Assembly: GCA_023386345.1 (NCBI GenBank)
Contig: JAEWJT010000004.1
Span: 248,001-312,000, forward strand
DNA length: 64,000 bases
Origin: Bacillota bacterium
Lineage (GTDB): Bacteria > Bacillota > Clostridia > Tissierellales > Sedimentibacteraceae
Direction of reading: 5' to 3'
In this document: positions 1 through 7,742 of the stretch, piece by piece
Numbering within the stretch: the first letter of the stretch is position 1
Layout of the letters: every line of letters begins with the position of its first letter
The notes under the pieces: model-generated
Databases searched by the model: none
The model's input: only the letters and a program-made list of their open reading frames with translations
What the model was told of the DNA's origin: nothing
Program-made: the position numbers and the translations under genes

Positions 1-1
1 G

Positions 2-220
2 TTTAAAATTGAAAATATATTAAAAAAAGTAAGTTCAAATACATCTTGTAATTTTGTAAGCTTAAAATGCAATGAGCAAATCTATGATAAAATAAATTCT
101 GAGCTAAAAAAGGATATAGCCATTATTGAAGAAAAGTCAAAAATAAGTATAAGCTTTATCAAGGATAAAAGTGTTATAAATAATAAAATTGAGATAGAAA
201 AAATGGGGAAAAAGGCTTAA
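2..220 (+). CDS. C-terminal fragment, possibly RNase E/G-like
   Basis: An open frame enters from the left edge and ends at TAA 218-220, giving 72 residues of a truncated protein. The pattern of hydrophobic residues followed by an acidic helix and a short basic beta region (VSLKCNEQIYD ... DIAIIEEKSKISISF) resembles the C-terminal end of RNase E/G family proteins, where a conserved loop and a helix precede a final beta strand. This is a weak family resemblance judged by eye. It sits one base before the topB start, so translational coupling is likely. Without the catalytic part the function cannot be confirmed. Confidence 0.4.
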   Translation, partial: FKIENILKKVSSNTSCNFVSLKCNEQIYDKINSELKKDIAIIEEKSKISISFIKDKSVINNKIEIEKMGKKA

Positions 221-221
221 T

Positions 222-2126
222 ATGAAATTAATTATAACTGAAAAACCTTCAGTAGCAAAGGATATCGCTAATGTCTTGGGTATAAATAAAAGAGAAAATG
301 GTTATATGACTGGCAATGGCTACATCGTAACATGGTGTGTTGGCCATTTAATTCAGCTTGCGATGCCAGAGGAGTATGATCAGAAACTCAAGTCTTGGAA
401 CTTGGACACTCTTCCTATATTTCCCAATAAATTCAAGTATACTGTAAATGAATCCACGAAACAACAGTATGAAATAGTTAAGAGGCTGATGAACAGTGAG
501 AATGTTGATGAGCTTATCTGCGCAACTGACGCTGGGAGAGAGGGACAATTAATTTTTGGATATGTATATATCAACTCTGAATGTAAAAAGCCTGTGAGAA
601 GATTGTGGATAAGCAGTATGACAGATGAAGCCATAAGAGAGGGTTTTGCAAATCTAAAGGATAATAAGGACTATTTTCTTTTATATCAATCTGCAAAATC
701 TCGATCAGAGGCTGATTGGCTAGTAGGAATTAATGCTACAAGACTTTTTACTGTTAAACATAATCAGAAATTAACCATAGGACGGGTACAAACTCCTACC
801 TTGGCAATGATAGTGCAAAGGCAGCATGAGATAGATAATTTTGTTCCAGAGCCATTTTATGAAATTACTGCAGATTGTGGAAGCTTCATAGCAACTTGGT
901 ACAATGAAGATGGTACTAGGATAAAGGAAAAAGAAAAGGCTGAGGAAATAATTAAAAAATGTGAAGGCAAAGATGCTATTGTAACAAAGGTAACAAAGAA
1001 AAAAGCCTCGACAGAAAGACCTCTGCTATATGATTTAACGGAATTACAAAGAGATGGAAACAGAAAATACGGATATACAGCTGATCAGGTATTGGAGGCA
1101 GCACAAAATTTATATGAAAAATATAAGCTGACAACATATCCAAGAACAGACAGTAGGTATTTAAGCACAGATATGAAGCCAAAACTTGAGCCGCTGCTTT
1201 TAAATATTAAACAGGGATATAAAATAGCGGCTGCCTGTGTAGATAAAGTTTTATCTCAAAAAATCAATACTGATAAAAGAGTTATCGATGATAAAAAAAT
1301 TACAGACCACCATGCTATAATTGTTACTGATAATATTAGAAACCTTGAAAAAATAAAACTTCCAGAAAGAGAAAGCAATATATTAAAACTTGTTATGACA
1401 AGATTTATAGTAGCACTTGATAAAAAGCAAGAATATGAGCAAACTGATATAGAACTTCTTATTGGCGATGAAAAATTCAAGGCGAGAGGTAAAAAAATAA
1501 CATTTGCTGGTTGGAAAGAAACAGAGGATATACTTCTTGGTAAAACCAGCAATGTTGAAAACAGTGTTAACTCAACTAATAAAGTAAATCCTAGCAACAA
1601 AAATATCGTTGAAGATAATTCTGCTGATGATAAATCAGATGAAGAAAATGAAAGAGAAATAACTGGCAATATAAAGAAAAATGATGTGTTCAAGGTTGAA
1701 GAGTTAAAGCTTTTAGAGAAAAAAACCTCTGCTCCAAAGCCATACAATGAAGCAACCTTACTAACAGCAATGGAAACTGCTGGAAAGCAAATTGAAGATG
1801 AAGAGCTTAGAGAAGAGATGAAAAGTATAGGTATTGGCACTCCAGCAACAAGAGCAGGCATAATAGAAAAGCTTGTATCTGTTGGATATATAAAAAGAAA
1901 CAAGAAAAATCTTCTACCGACAGAAAATGGGATAAAGCTTATAAATCTAGTTCCTGAAAAGTTAAAAAAGCCAGATTTAACAGGCGAATGGGAGCAGGCT
2001 CTAAATAAAATTACTTCAGGAGAAGAAAAAGCTCAAAATTTCATAGTCAATATTAAAAAATATGTATACGATATAGTAAAGGAAGTAAAAAAACATGAAG
2101 AAGCTTTCTTTATAAAACAATTGTAA
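222..2126 (+). CDS. topB: DNA topoisomerase III
   Basis: This is a type IA topoisomerase that passes single DNA strands through a transient 5'-phosphotyrosyl break and helps resolve recombination or replication intermediates. The TOPRIM domain is at the N terminus with E7 in TEKPS and the acidic motif TDAGREG at D103-E107; the glycine replacing the usual second aspartate is familiar from TopB proteins of mobile-element type. The catalytic tyrosine is Y306 in TTYPRTDSRYLS. A GIGTPATRAGIIEKL motif follows near residue 540. A low-complexity linker rich in N, S, D and E occupies roughly residues 445-490. At 634 residues it is a usual length. The start overlaps the end of the preceding gene (TAATATG). 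Confidence 0.93.
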   Translation: MKLIITEKPSVAKDIANVLGINKRENGYMTGNGYIVTWCVGHLIQLAMPEEYDQKLKSWNLDTLPIFPNKFKYTVNESTKQQYEIVKRLMNSENVDELICATDAGREGQLIFGYVYINSECKKPVRRLWISSMTDEAIREGFANLKDNKDYFLLYQSAKSRSEADWLVGINATRLFTVKHNQKLTIGRVQTPTLAMIVQRQHEIDNFVPEPFYEITADCGSFIATWYNEDGTRIKEKEKAEEIIKKCEGKDAIVTKVTKKKASTERPLLYDLTELQRDGNRKYGYTADQVLEAAQNLYEKYKLTTYPRTDSRYLSTDMKPKLEPLLLNIKQGYKIAAACVDKVLSQKINTDKRVIDDKKITDHHAIIVTDNIRNLEKIKLPERESNILKLVMTRFIVALDKKQEYEQTDIELLIGDEKFKARGKKITFAGWKETEDILLGKTSNVENSVNSTNKVNPSNKNIVEDNSADDKSDEENEREITGNIKKNDVFKVEELKLLEKKTSAPKPYNEATLLTAMETAGKQIEDEELREEMKSIGIGTPATRAGIIEKLVSVGYIKRNKKNLLPTENGIKLINLVPEKLKKPDLTGEWEQALNKITSGEEKAQNFIVNIKKYVYDIVKEVKKHEEAFFIKQL

Positions 2127-2221
2127 ATAAAATTATATAATGATATAAATTAGACAATATAAAACATACTAAAAAACTATAAATACCGTTGGAATGGTAT
2201 TCAATTAAAAGGAGAAAATTA

Positions 2222-2590
2222 ATGATAAATATAAACGATAAAATAAAGACAATTTTAAATGCTTGTGATGATAAGAAAGGTTACAACTTTGCAGTTATAG
2301 ATATTTCTAGAATAAGCACAATATGCGACTATTTCGTAATTTGCAGTGGAAATAGCGACAGACAAACACAGGCAATAGCTGATGAAATTGAATTAAAATC
2401 AAAAAAAGCAGGATATGAAATATTTCATAAAGAAGGTATGGACATGGGAAGATGGATTTTATTGGACATGGACGATATATATGTACATGTATTCCACAGA
2501 GATGAAAGAGACATATATGACCTAGAAACTCTATGGAGCGAAGGAAAATTCATAGACTCAGAAGAATTCGGAGTAAAAAACTGGAAATAA
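2222..2590 (+). CDS. rsfS: Ribosomal silencing factor RsfS
   Basis: RsfS binds ribosomal protein L14 on the 50S subunit and blocks subunit joining when nutrients are short. The 122-residue product has the family signatures CDYFVICSGNSDRQTQAIADEI and WILLDMDDIYVHVF. The start at 2222 is chosen because AAAGGAG lies just upstream and the protein then has normal length; an upstream in-frame ATG at 2189 would add eleven unrelated residues. The usual neighbours nadD and yqeK are absent. Its stop codon lies inside a 35-bp repeat that also forms the gene's terminator. Confidence 0.92.
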   Translation: MININDKIKTILNACDDKKGYNFAVIDISRISTICDYFVICSGNSDRQTQAIADEIELKSKKAGYEIFHKEGMDMGRWILLDMDDIYVHVFHRDERDIYDLETLWSEGKFIDSEEFGVKNWK

Positions 2591-2619
2591 AAAAAGGGCT
2601 TACAAGCCCTTTTTTATAT
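2585..2619. repeat. Left copy of 35-bp direct repeat
   Basis: These 35 bases recur without a mismatch at 11053-11087. The repeat includes the rsfS stop codon and a hairpin (AAAAAGGGCTT / AAGCCCTTTTT around an AC loop) followed by T residues. The two copies bracket the whole peptide-modification cassette. Confidence 0.95.
2591..2616 (+). terminator. Intrinsic terminator of rsfS
   Basis: The stem GGGCTT/AAGCCC extends through flanking A and T runs, leaving a two-base loop and a U-tract. The A-rich left side makes it potentially bidirectional. Confidence 0.9.
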
Positions 2620-2774
2620 ACTATTAATTATATTTTCTATTATATTTTATTTGATTTTTAAGTTATCGTGTGTAGAAATATACTAATAATCTTATTATTT
2701 GCATATTTTAATGTTATTTCCATAATATTTTATAAAAGAATTTTAATTTAGTATAAAAAATTGTGTGCGAGATT

Positions 2775-2792
2775 TGTCGAAATATGTCGAAA
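2775..2792 (+). promoter_or_regulatory. Direct-repeat regulator site upstream of cassette promoter
   Basis: TGTCGAAA occurs at 2775-2782 and 2785-2792, a 10-bp period that puts both on the same DNA face. It ends eight bases before the -35 box, a typical activator position. The protein that binds is unknown; no regulator gene is in the cassette. Confidence 0.5.
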
Positions 2793-2800
2793 AGTATTTA

Positions 2801-2829
2801 TTGACATATTGTAAAAATTGGAATATACT
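2801..2829 (+). promoter_or_regulatory. Sigma-A promoter of the peptide cassette
   Basis: TTGACA at 2801-2806 and TATACT at 2824-2829 are separated by exactly 17 bases. Transcription should start near 2836. Confidence 0.8.
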
Positions 2830-3134
2830 TTATATAATTTACAAATTATAGCAATAAATACATGAATTCTACTAAATCTATTATCATTCTTAAAGAATTT
2901 TCAGACAAACCATTTATTAATAAAAAAATATAAATTTACACAATAATTAAGATATTTGCTAAAAAATATTTTTAGTACTGAAATATAAAAAAATTTTAAA
3001 ATTATAATTATATTTAATATGATTTTATAAAAATAAATTAATAAATATTAGAAGTGTAAAGCTACTTAAACGATATGTAGATTATATTATAACTTCTTTA
3101 AAGAATAATTTTAATTTTGAAAGGGGTATAGAAA

Positions 3135-5315
3135 ATGCAAGAGAAGAAATATTCTATAGGGACTAAAGATGGTTCTTGGAAGAGTAATGAAGCACAGACA
3201 ATTACGTTTATAGTTACACATGACTGTAATTTGAGATGTAAGTATTGTTATATTTCACATAAATCTGACAACAAGCGTATGGATTTTGAAGTTGCTAAAA
3301 AGTTTATTGACTATATTTTAACAACTGATAACATCAAATATAATAATGCTGTTATTTTAGAGTTTATAGGTGGAGAGCCACTAATAGAAGTTGAGTTAGT
3401 TGATAAAATTTGTGATTACTTCAAGATAAAAACTTTTGAATTAGGTCATCAATGGTCTTGGAACTACAGAATTAGTATAAGTACAAACGGTGTTAATTAT
3501 TCAGATAAAGCAGTACAGGACTTTATTAAGAAAAATCACACTAAAATGTCTTTAGGAATAACTATCGATGGTACAAAAGAAAAGCATGATTTGCAGAGAG
3601 TTTTTATAGATGGTAGTGGTTCATTTGATGCAATTAATCAAAATATTGATTTGTGGAAAAGTCAGTTTCCGGCATCAACAAAGGTTACGTTTGCATCTGA
3701 TGATTTAAAATATCTAAAAGATAGCATTGTCTATCTCTGGAACAGGGGAATTAATACTGTAAATTCAAACGTTGTTTTCGAAGATGTTTGGAAAGAAAAT
3801 GACGAGAAAATTTTCGAGGGACAACTATATGAATTAGTAGATTACATTTTGGATAATGGTTTGCATAATTCTGGGTTAAAATGTTCATTTTTTGATGATG
3901 TCATAGGATACCCTTATGAAACTGAAGATTTGGATAAGACTTATTGTGGTGCTGGTAAAATGATAGCACTCGGTACCGATGGAAAAATATATCCTTGTTT
4001 AAGATACTGCGGATACTCATTGAATAAACACGAGGAATGGACAGTAGGAGATATAGAGAATGGTATTGATATGGAAAAAATCAGACCATTTGTCCTTGCA
4101 TCTAATAGAATACAAAGCGATTCAGAATGTTTGAACTGTCCAATAGCATCTGGATGTGCATTTTGTCAAGGATTTAACTATGATGATGCTGACACACCAA
4201 CAAACTTTCATAGAGCAAAATATATATGTAAGATGCACAAAGCTCGTGTAAGAGCAAATGATTATTATTTTACAAAGTTATATAATCTATATGGAATCGA
4301 AAAACAAGAGAACGATACAAGACGTAGAAATATGTATATATTACTATCTGATGATTATATAAGCTATTGTGATTATAATAACAAAAGTATGGAAATTGTA
4401 AAACAAATGAATACAGAAGAATTACTTAATAGCTTAAGATATTGCAGAGATAATTTTTTCAATCCTATAATAGTACATAGTGCAAATAAATTCAATTTTC
4501 AAAATGACAGTAGATATACAGCTTATAAGATAAGACATGTGTTACCAGCAAGGTTCATAAAGGAAGCAATAAATATAGAATTAAAAAATATTGTTCCTGT
4601 ATATAGCTTAGAGACATTAAATAGTGATAATAACGATATTAACAATATAATATTTAATATAGAGTCAAAAAATATTGATAAATTATCTCAAAGTATTATA
4701 GTACTATTTGAACGTGTAGATAGAATAGACTTAAATATACATAATGTGGATAAGAACTTCAATGAAGAACTATATAAACATGAGCTTGAAAAAATAAGTA
4801 ATTACATAGAAAGTATATATAAGGAAGATAAAACAGTAAAAGAGCTTAGCTTATTAACGGATTTACTTTTTATTGAGAAACACGATAATTGTATGGCAGG
4901 TGAAAAAACTTTTATCATCTCACCTGAAGAAAAGATATACTCATGTTGTGCAGTATATTCGAACGAAAAAGAAAGCAGTATAGGGAATATTGTAAACGGA
5001 ATAACTGCAAAATACGATAAGAGATTATATGAAATTGAAAATAGCAATCTATGTAGGAAATGTGATAGTTATCAGTGTAAAAATTGTGTATATACGAATA
5101 AAAAGCACACAAGAGAGGTAAATGTTGCTCCTTCGTTTATATGTAGGAAGAGTCATATAGAAAAATCAGTGTCAAAAGGATTGTATAATAAGTTCTATCA
5201 AATAAATAAAGATATCTTAGTGAATTACATAGATGAATCTAAGGGCTTAGATCCTATTGAGAAATTTATATCTTTAAATGATAGTAGTATAGGATATTAT
5301 CAATATAAAAAGTAA
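3135..5315 (+). CDS. Two-part radical SAM/SPASM peptide maturase (CXXX-repeat type)
   Basis: A 726-residue protein. The first ~390 residues are a radical SAM domain with the cluster motif C31-NLR-C35-KY-C38, followed by a SPASM-type auxiliary-cluster region (TYCGAGK, PCLRYC, CLNCPIASGCAFC, YICKMH). Residues ~395-726 form a second region lacking CxxxCxxC but ending in another cysteine set (YSCC, NLCRKCDSYQCKNCVYT, FICRKSH), as in a degenerate radical SAM partner with its own SPASM. I recall CXXX-repeat peptide systems as having two separate maturases; this looks like both joined in one chain, which is inference. Expected chemistry is radical modification, such as thioether formation, on the Cys-rich precursor at 5714. 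The RBS AAAGGGG lies upstream of the ATG. Confidence 0.8.
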   Translation: MQEKKYSIGTKDGSWKSNEAQTITFIVTHDCNLRCKYCYISHKSDNKRMDFEVAKKFIDYILTTDNIKYNNAVILEFIGGEPLIEVELVDKICDYFKIKTFELGHQWSWNYRISISTNGVNYSDKAVQDFIKKNHTKMSLGITIDGTKEKHDLQRVFIDGSGSFDAINQNIDLWKSQFPASTKVTFASDDLKYLKDSIVYLWNRGINTVNSNVVFEDVWKENDEKIFEGQLYELVDYILDNGLHNSGLKCSFFDDVIGYPYETEDLDKTYCGAGKMIALGTDGKIYPCLRYCGYSLNKHEEWTVGDIENGIDMEKIRPFVLASNRIQSDSECLNCPIASGCAFCQGFNYDDADTPTNFHRAKYICKMHKARVRANDYYFTKLYNLYGIEKQENDTRRRNMYILLSDDYISYCDYNNKSMEIVKQMNTEELLNSLRYCRDNFFNPIIVHSANKFNFQNDSRYTAYKIRHVLPARFIKEAINIELKNIVPVYSLETLNSDNNDINNIIFNIESKNIDKLSQSIIVLFERVDRIDLNIHNVDKNFNEELYKHELEKISNYIESIYKEDKTVKELSLLTDLLFIEKHDNCMAGEKTFIISPEEKIYSCCAVYSNEKESSIGNIVNGITAKYDKRLYEIENSNLCRKCDSYQCKNCVYTNKKHTREVNVAPSFICRKSHIEKSVSKGLYNKFYQINKDILVNYIDESKGLDPIEKFISLNDSSIGYYQYKK

Positions 5316-5335
5316 ATTTGGAGGGTTATTATAAA

Positions 5336-5611
5336 ATGGAAAGAAAAATTATTTGGCAATTAACAGATGAAGAATGTAAAGGGATTGAAGATTTGTTCGA
5401 AAAGAAGAACGCATACGAAAACCTCATGAAGATAGTAGATGCTGATAATGAGAAAATTTATCAAAAATTGATATCAGAGTATACAAAAGTTTTAAGTGAT
5501 TTTAAGAATTGGTGGAATTATTACAGCAAGAAATATAATTGGGAAGGAAAAAACTGGTTTGTTGATTTTGAAAATAAACAGATTTTAGCTATGATTGAGA
5601 ATATGAAATAG
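5336..5611 (+). CDS. Small accessory protein of the CXXX-peptide modification system
   Basis: A 91-residue soluble, charged, mainly helical protein with several tryptophans (KNWWNYYSKKYNWEGKNWF). It lies 20 bases after the maturase gene and just before the precursor. Its size, composition and place match the short protein that accompanies CXXX-repeat peptide maturases (the TIGRFAM CXXX repeat peptide modification system protein, recalled rather than searched). It may act as a precursor-recognition or chaperone subunit, though it shows no clear PqqD-like fold. ATG 5336 is preferred over TTG 5318 because GGAGGG at 5320-5325 precedes it. Confidence 0.6.
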   Translation: MERKIIWQLTDEECKGIEDLFEKKNAYENLMKIVDADNEKIYQKLISEYTKVLSDFKNWWNYYSKKYNWEGKNWFVDFENKQILAMIENMK

Positions 5612-5713
5612 GAGTATTTTGTATTTTCTATAAAACTAGAAACTGAGACTATACAATGCTATATTTCACAGTATAATAGATTTAGTTTCGATAAAGAAAG
5701 GAGGAAAAACATT

Positions 5714-5914
5714 ATGTATCAATCAAAGATAAAAACCTCAATAAAAGGAAATAACAATCCAGCTGATACACTTGCTTGTGTAGGGTGTGGATATGGGTGT
5801 CAGTTTTCGTGTCTTAGTTATTGTGAAGAAAAGTGTTCTGGAGGATGTTCGGCAGCATGTGGAGAAAGTGTTTGTTCAGGGTCATGTTATATGAATGTAA
5901 TATCCAAGCCGTAA
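5714..5914 (+). CDS. CXXX-repeat precursor peptide (RiPP substrate)
   Basis: A 66-residue peptide with a 21-residue cysteine-free leader ending NNNPADTLA, then a core with ten cysteines at 22, 25, 29, 33, 37, 41, 45, 49, 54 and 58. From C25 to C49 a cysteine falls at every fourth residue, separated by small or polar residues. A strong RBS (AAAGGAGG, 5697-5704) marks it for high expression. The regular spacing next to a radical SAM/SPASM protein fits a ribosomally made, post-translationally modified peptide rather than a ferredoxin or metallothionein. No double-glycine leader cleavage site is seen. Confidence 0.82.
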   Translation: MYQSKIKTSIKGNNNPADTLACVGCGYGCQFSCLSYCEEKCSGGCSAACGESVCSGSCYMNVISKP

Positions 5915-5981
5915 AAGAGCAGATGCAGAAGAATTTCTAAAATCATATTTTAAAAAAGTAAATAATTAGAACTTTGTGTTC

Positions 5982-6022
5982 AAACTATCTTTGTCGTTCT
6001 AAAAGAAAGTCAAAGATAGTTT
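5982..6022 (+). terminator. Hairpin after the precursor gene
   Basis: AAACTATCTTTG (5982-5993) and CAAAGATAGTTT (6011-6022) form a perfect 12-bp stem with a 17-nt loop. The downstream U-tract is poor, so it may be a weak terminator or a 3' stabiliser that raises precursor mRNA over the downstream genes. Confidence 0.55.
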
Positions 6023-6060
6023 CTTGTTATTAATATTATAATTTGAAAATTTATAATGAT

Positions 6061-6094
6061 TAAATATAATATATTATTAAATATAATATATTAT
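6061..6094. repeat. Tandem duplication of a 17-bp AT unit
   Basis: The unit TAAATATAATATATTAT occurs twice back to back between the precursor gene and the first lipoprotein gene. It contains TATAAT and may contribute a promoter -10 element. Confidence 0.8.
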
Positions 6095-6184
6095 TAAAAG
6101 CTTTTGTGATTTTTTAAAGATAGCTTGCATTTTAATTTAAAATATGAATATTAAGAAGTTATATATAAGGAGAAGATTATAATT

Positions 6185-7582
6185 ATGGTACATAAAAAAC
6201 ATATTTTTATAGTTTTAATAATTTTTTTTACATTATCACTTATAATATTTACCTCTTGCAATAAAAAAAGTGATGATAAGGCAGAAATACAATTATGGTT
6301 TTATAATAATACTAAAATTTATGGTAAACAATATTATGAGGAAATAATGAATCCTCTAATAGTAAATATAAAATTGTTTTGTGAAAAAAGTGATATACCA
6401 TTAAAAGTGTTTGTAAGTGATGATAAAACATTGTCTTATGAAGAGTATATTTTAAAAAGAAATCTTGCGGCAACAACTGGAAATATGATTGTTATTGAAG
6501 ATGTAAAGTATTTATGGGATTTAGCAAATCAACATGCTGACTATACAAAACTTAAAAATTACGATAAACTTTTAAATGAATATAAGGATAGATTTTGTAT
6601 ACCTATTGGAGTCAATTATTTTACTAGATTTATTAATCAAGATATTTTAGATTATTATAATATAGAAATAGAGGAGTCATTTATTACATATAATAAGTAT
6701 TTACAAATAAAACAAGAGATGAAAGAAAAAGGTGCTAAATTTTATATGAATAAATTTGAGTACAAAGAGAAACTTGATTATTTTAAAAATAATTATGGTT
6801 TAATGCGTGTGGATGATACAAGTGAAATTTTTAATAATACAGATAAGTTTAAAACAGCATTGAAATCTTGCATAATAGATATTTGCGAAGATATTATTAA
6901 ATATAATGATAGCAGTGAAATTGATCTGAAACTTTTGGGAGAAAAATTGATTCCAAGTTTTTATGATGAAAATTCTTGTTTAGATACTTACTATCAACCA
7001 AATCCTCAAACTATATTATATCGTTCGTTAACATATTATAAGGAAATTGCTGAAAATTATGAAATTATTTCTAATAAAATATCGGTTATTCTTCCATTTA
7101 CAGAGACAAATGGGGATTCACCATGTTTTTATATGTATAAAAAAATAACTAATCAAAGAATTTATGAAGTGGCGGACTTTATAGTAAACGAGAATACCTA
7201 TGGAAGTATTTTTGGGAAAGATCATATATATTCACCAGTTTTTATTGGTGAAAAAACAAGAGAAATTTTAGAAGTTGATGAGAACTTTAGATATAAAGGA
7301 GAATATAGGGCATTAGCAGAGCAAGGCATGGAGAAGTACATTTACATATCTAATTTTATAGATGAGATGTATGAGGTGCTTAAAAATGAAGAAACTAGAA
7401 ATCTTTTAGCAAATTATTATTTTACCAATAAAGAGTATGCTAATAAAATTACAGAATTTATTGAAATTACTATAGCTAAATTATCTGAAAACGGATACGA
7501 TTACAAAAACAAAGAAATAAACAAAATGTTAGATGAGGATATAACTGAGTTTATTAAGAACTTTAGTATTCTTTATAGATAA
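6185..7582 (+). CDS. Lipoprotein resembling an extracellular solute-binding protein (copy 1)
   Basis: The 465-residue product begins with a hydrophobic signal and a lipobox (FTSC, acylated C25), so it should sit on the outer face of the membrane. The mature start EIQLWFYN and the C-terminal arrangement (ADFIVNENTYGSIFG ... SPVFIGEKTREIL) recall sugar- or peptide-binding proteins of ABC importers, but no importer permease is nearby. It has a close paralogue immediately downstream. Within a peptide cassette such proteins could bind the exported product, sense it or give immunity; this is inference. RBS AAGGAG lies 12 bases upstream. Confidence 0.7.
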   Translation: MVHKKHIFIVLIIFFTLSLIIFTSCNKKSDDKAEIQLWFYNNTKIYGKQYYEEIMNPLIVNIKLFCEKSDIPLKVFVSDDKTLSYEEYILKRNLAATTGNMIVIEDVKYLWDLANQHADYTKLKNYDKLLNEYKDRFCIPIGVNYFTRFINQDILDYYNIEIEESFITYNKYLQIKQEMKEKGAKFYMNKFEYKEKLDYFKNNYGLMRVDDTSEIFNNTDKFKTALKSCIIDICEDIIKYNDSSEIDLKLLGEKLIPSFYDENSCLDTYYQPNPQTILYRSLTYYKEIAENYEIISNKISVILPFTETNGDSPCFYMYKKITNQRIYEVADFIVNENTYGSIFGKDHIYSPVFIGEKTREILEVDENFRYKGEYRALAEQGMEKYIYISNFIDEMYEVLKNEETRNLLANYYFTNKEYANKITEFIEITIAKLSENGYDYKNKEINKMLDEDITEFIKNFSILYR

Positions 7583-7742
7583 TAATAAAAATATATTAAA
7601 GCAAAAGCTATCAGCAATAATCTTCAAGAGATATAAAAGCTTGTAAAAATCAAGGTTATTAAATTTAAAAATTAATCCAATTTAGAAAATAAATTTTGTC
7701 TTAGAATTTAAAACTATTGTGTACGATGGAGGAAATCTAGTC

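Larger units (their letters stand above)
2620..3134. other. Long AT-rich leader region of the peptide cassette
   Basis: This gap has no convincing gene. It holds a strong promoter (2801-2829) preceded by two direct repeats, then a leader of about 300 nt before the radical SAM gene. I see no known riboswitch, and no terminator with a U-tract, in the leader. A 23-codon ATG frame at 2862-2933 has no ribosome binding site and is not called. Confidence 0.6.

Noticed and set aside
1256..1903. 215-codon minus-strand frame inside topB
   Set aside because: It mirrors the topB reading frame, is rich in serine/phenylalanine/leucine as expected from the complement of an AT-rich gene, and has no RBS.
2862..2933. 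23-codon ATG frame in the leader of the peptide cassette, considered as a signalling peptide
   Set aside because: No ribosome binding site and no signal-like or pheromone-like pattern.
5714..5914. Cys-rich peptide as a ferredoxin or metallothionein
   Set aside because: Spacing is CXXX throughout, not CxxCxxC or CxC; leader plus radical SAM neighbour favours a modified peptide.
7719..7742. GTG start for the second lipoprotein
   Set aside because: The RBS lies inside this extension, and the signal peptide begins properly at ATG 7743.
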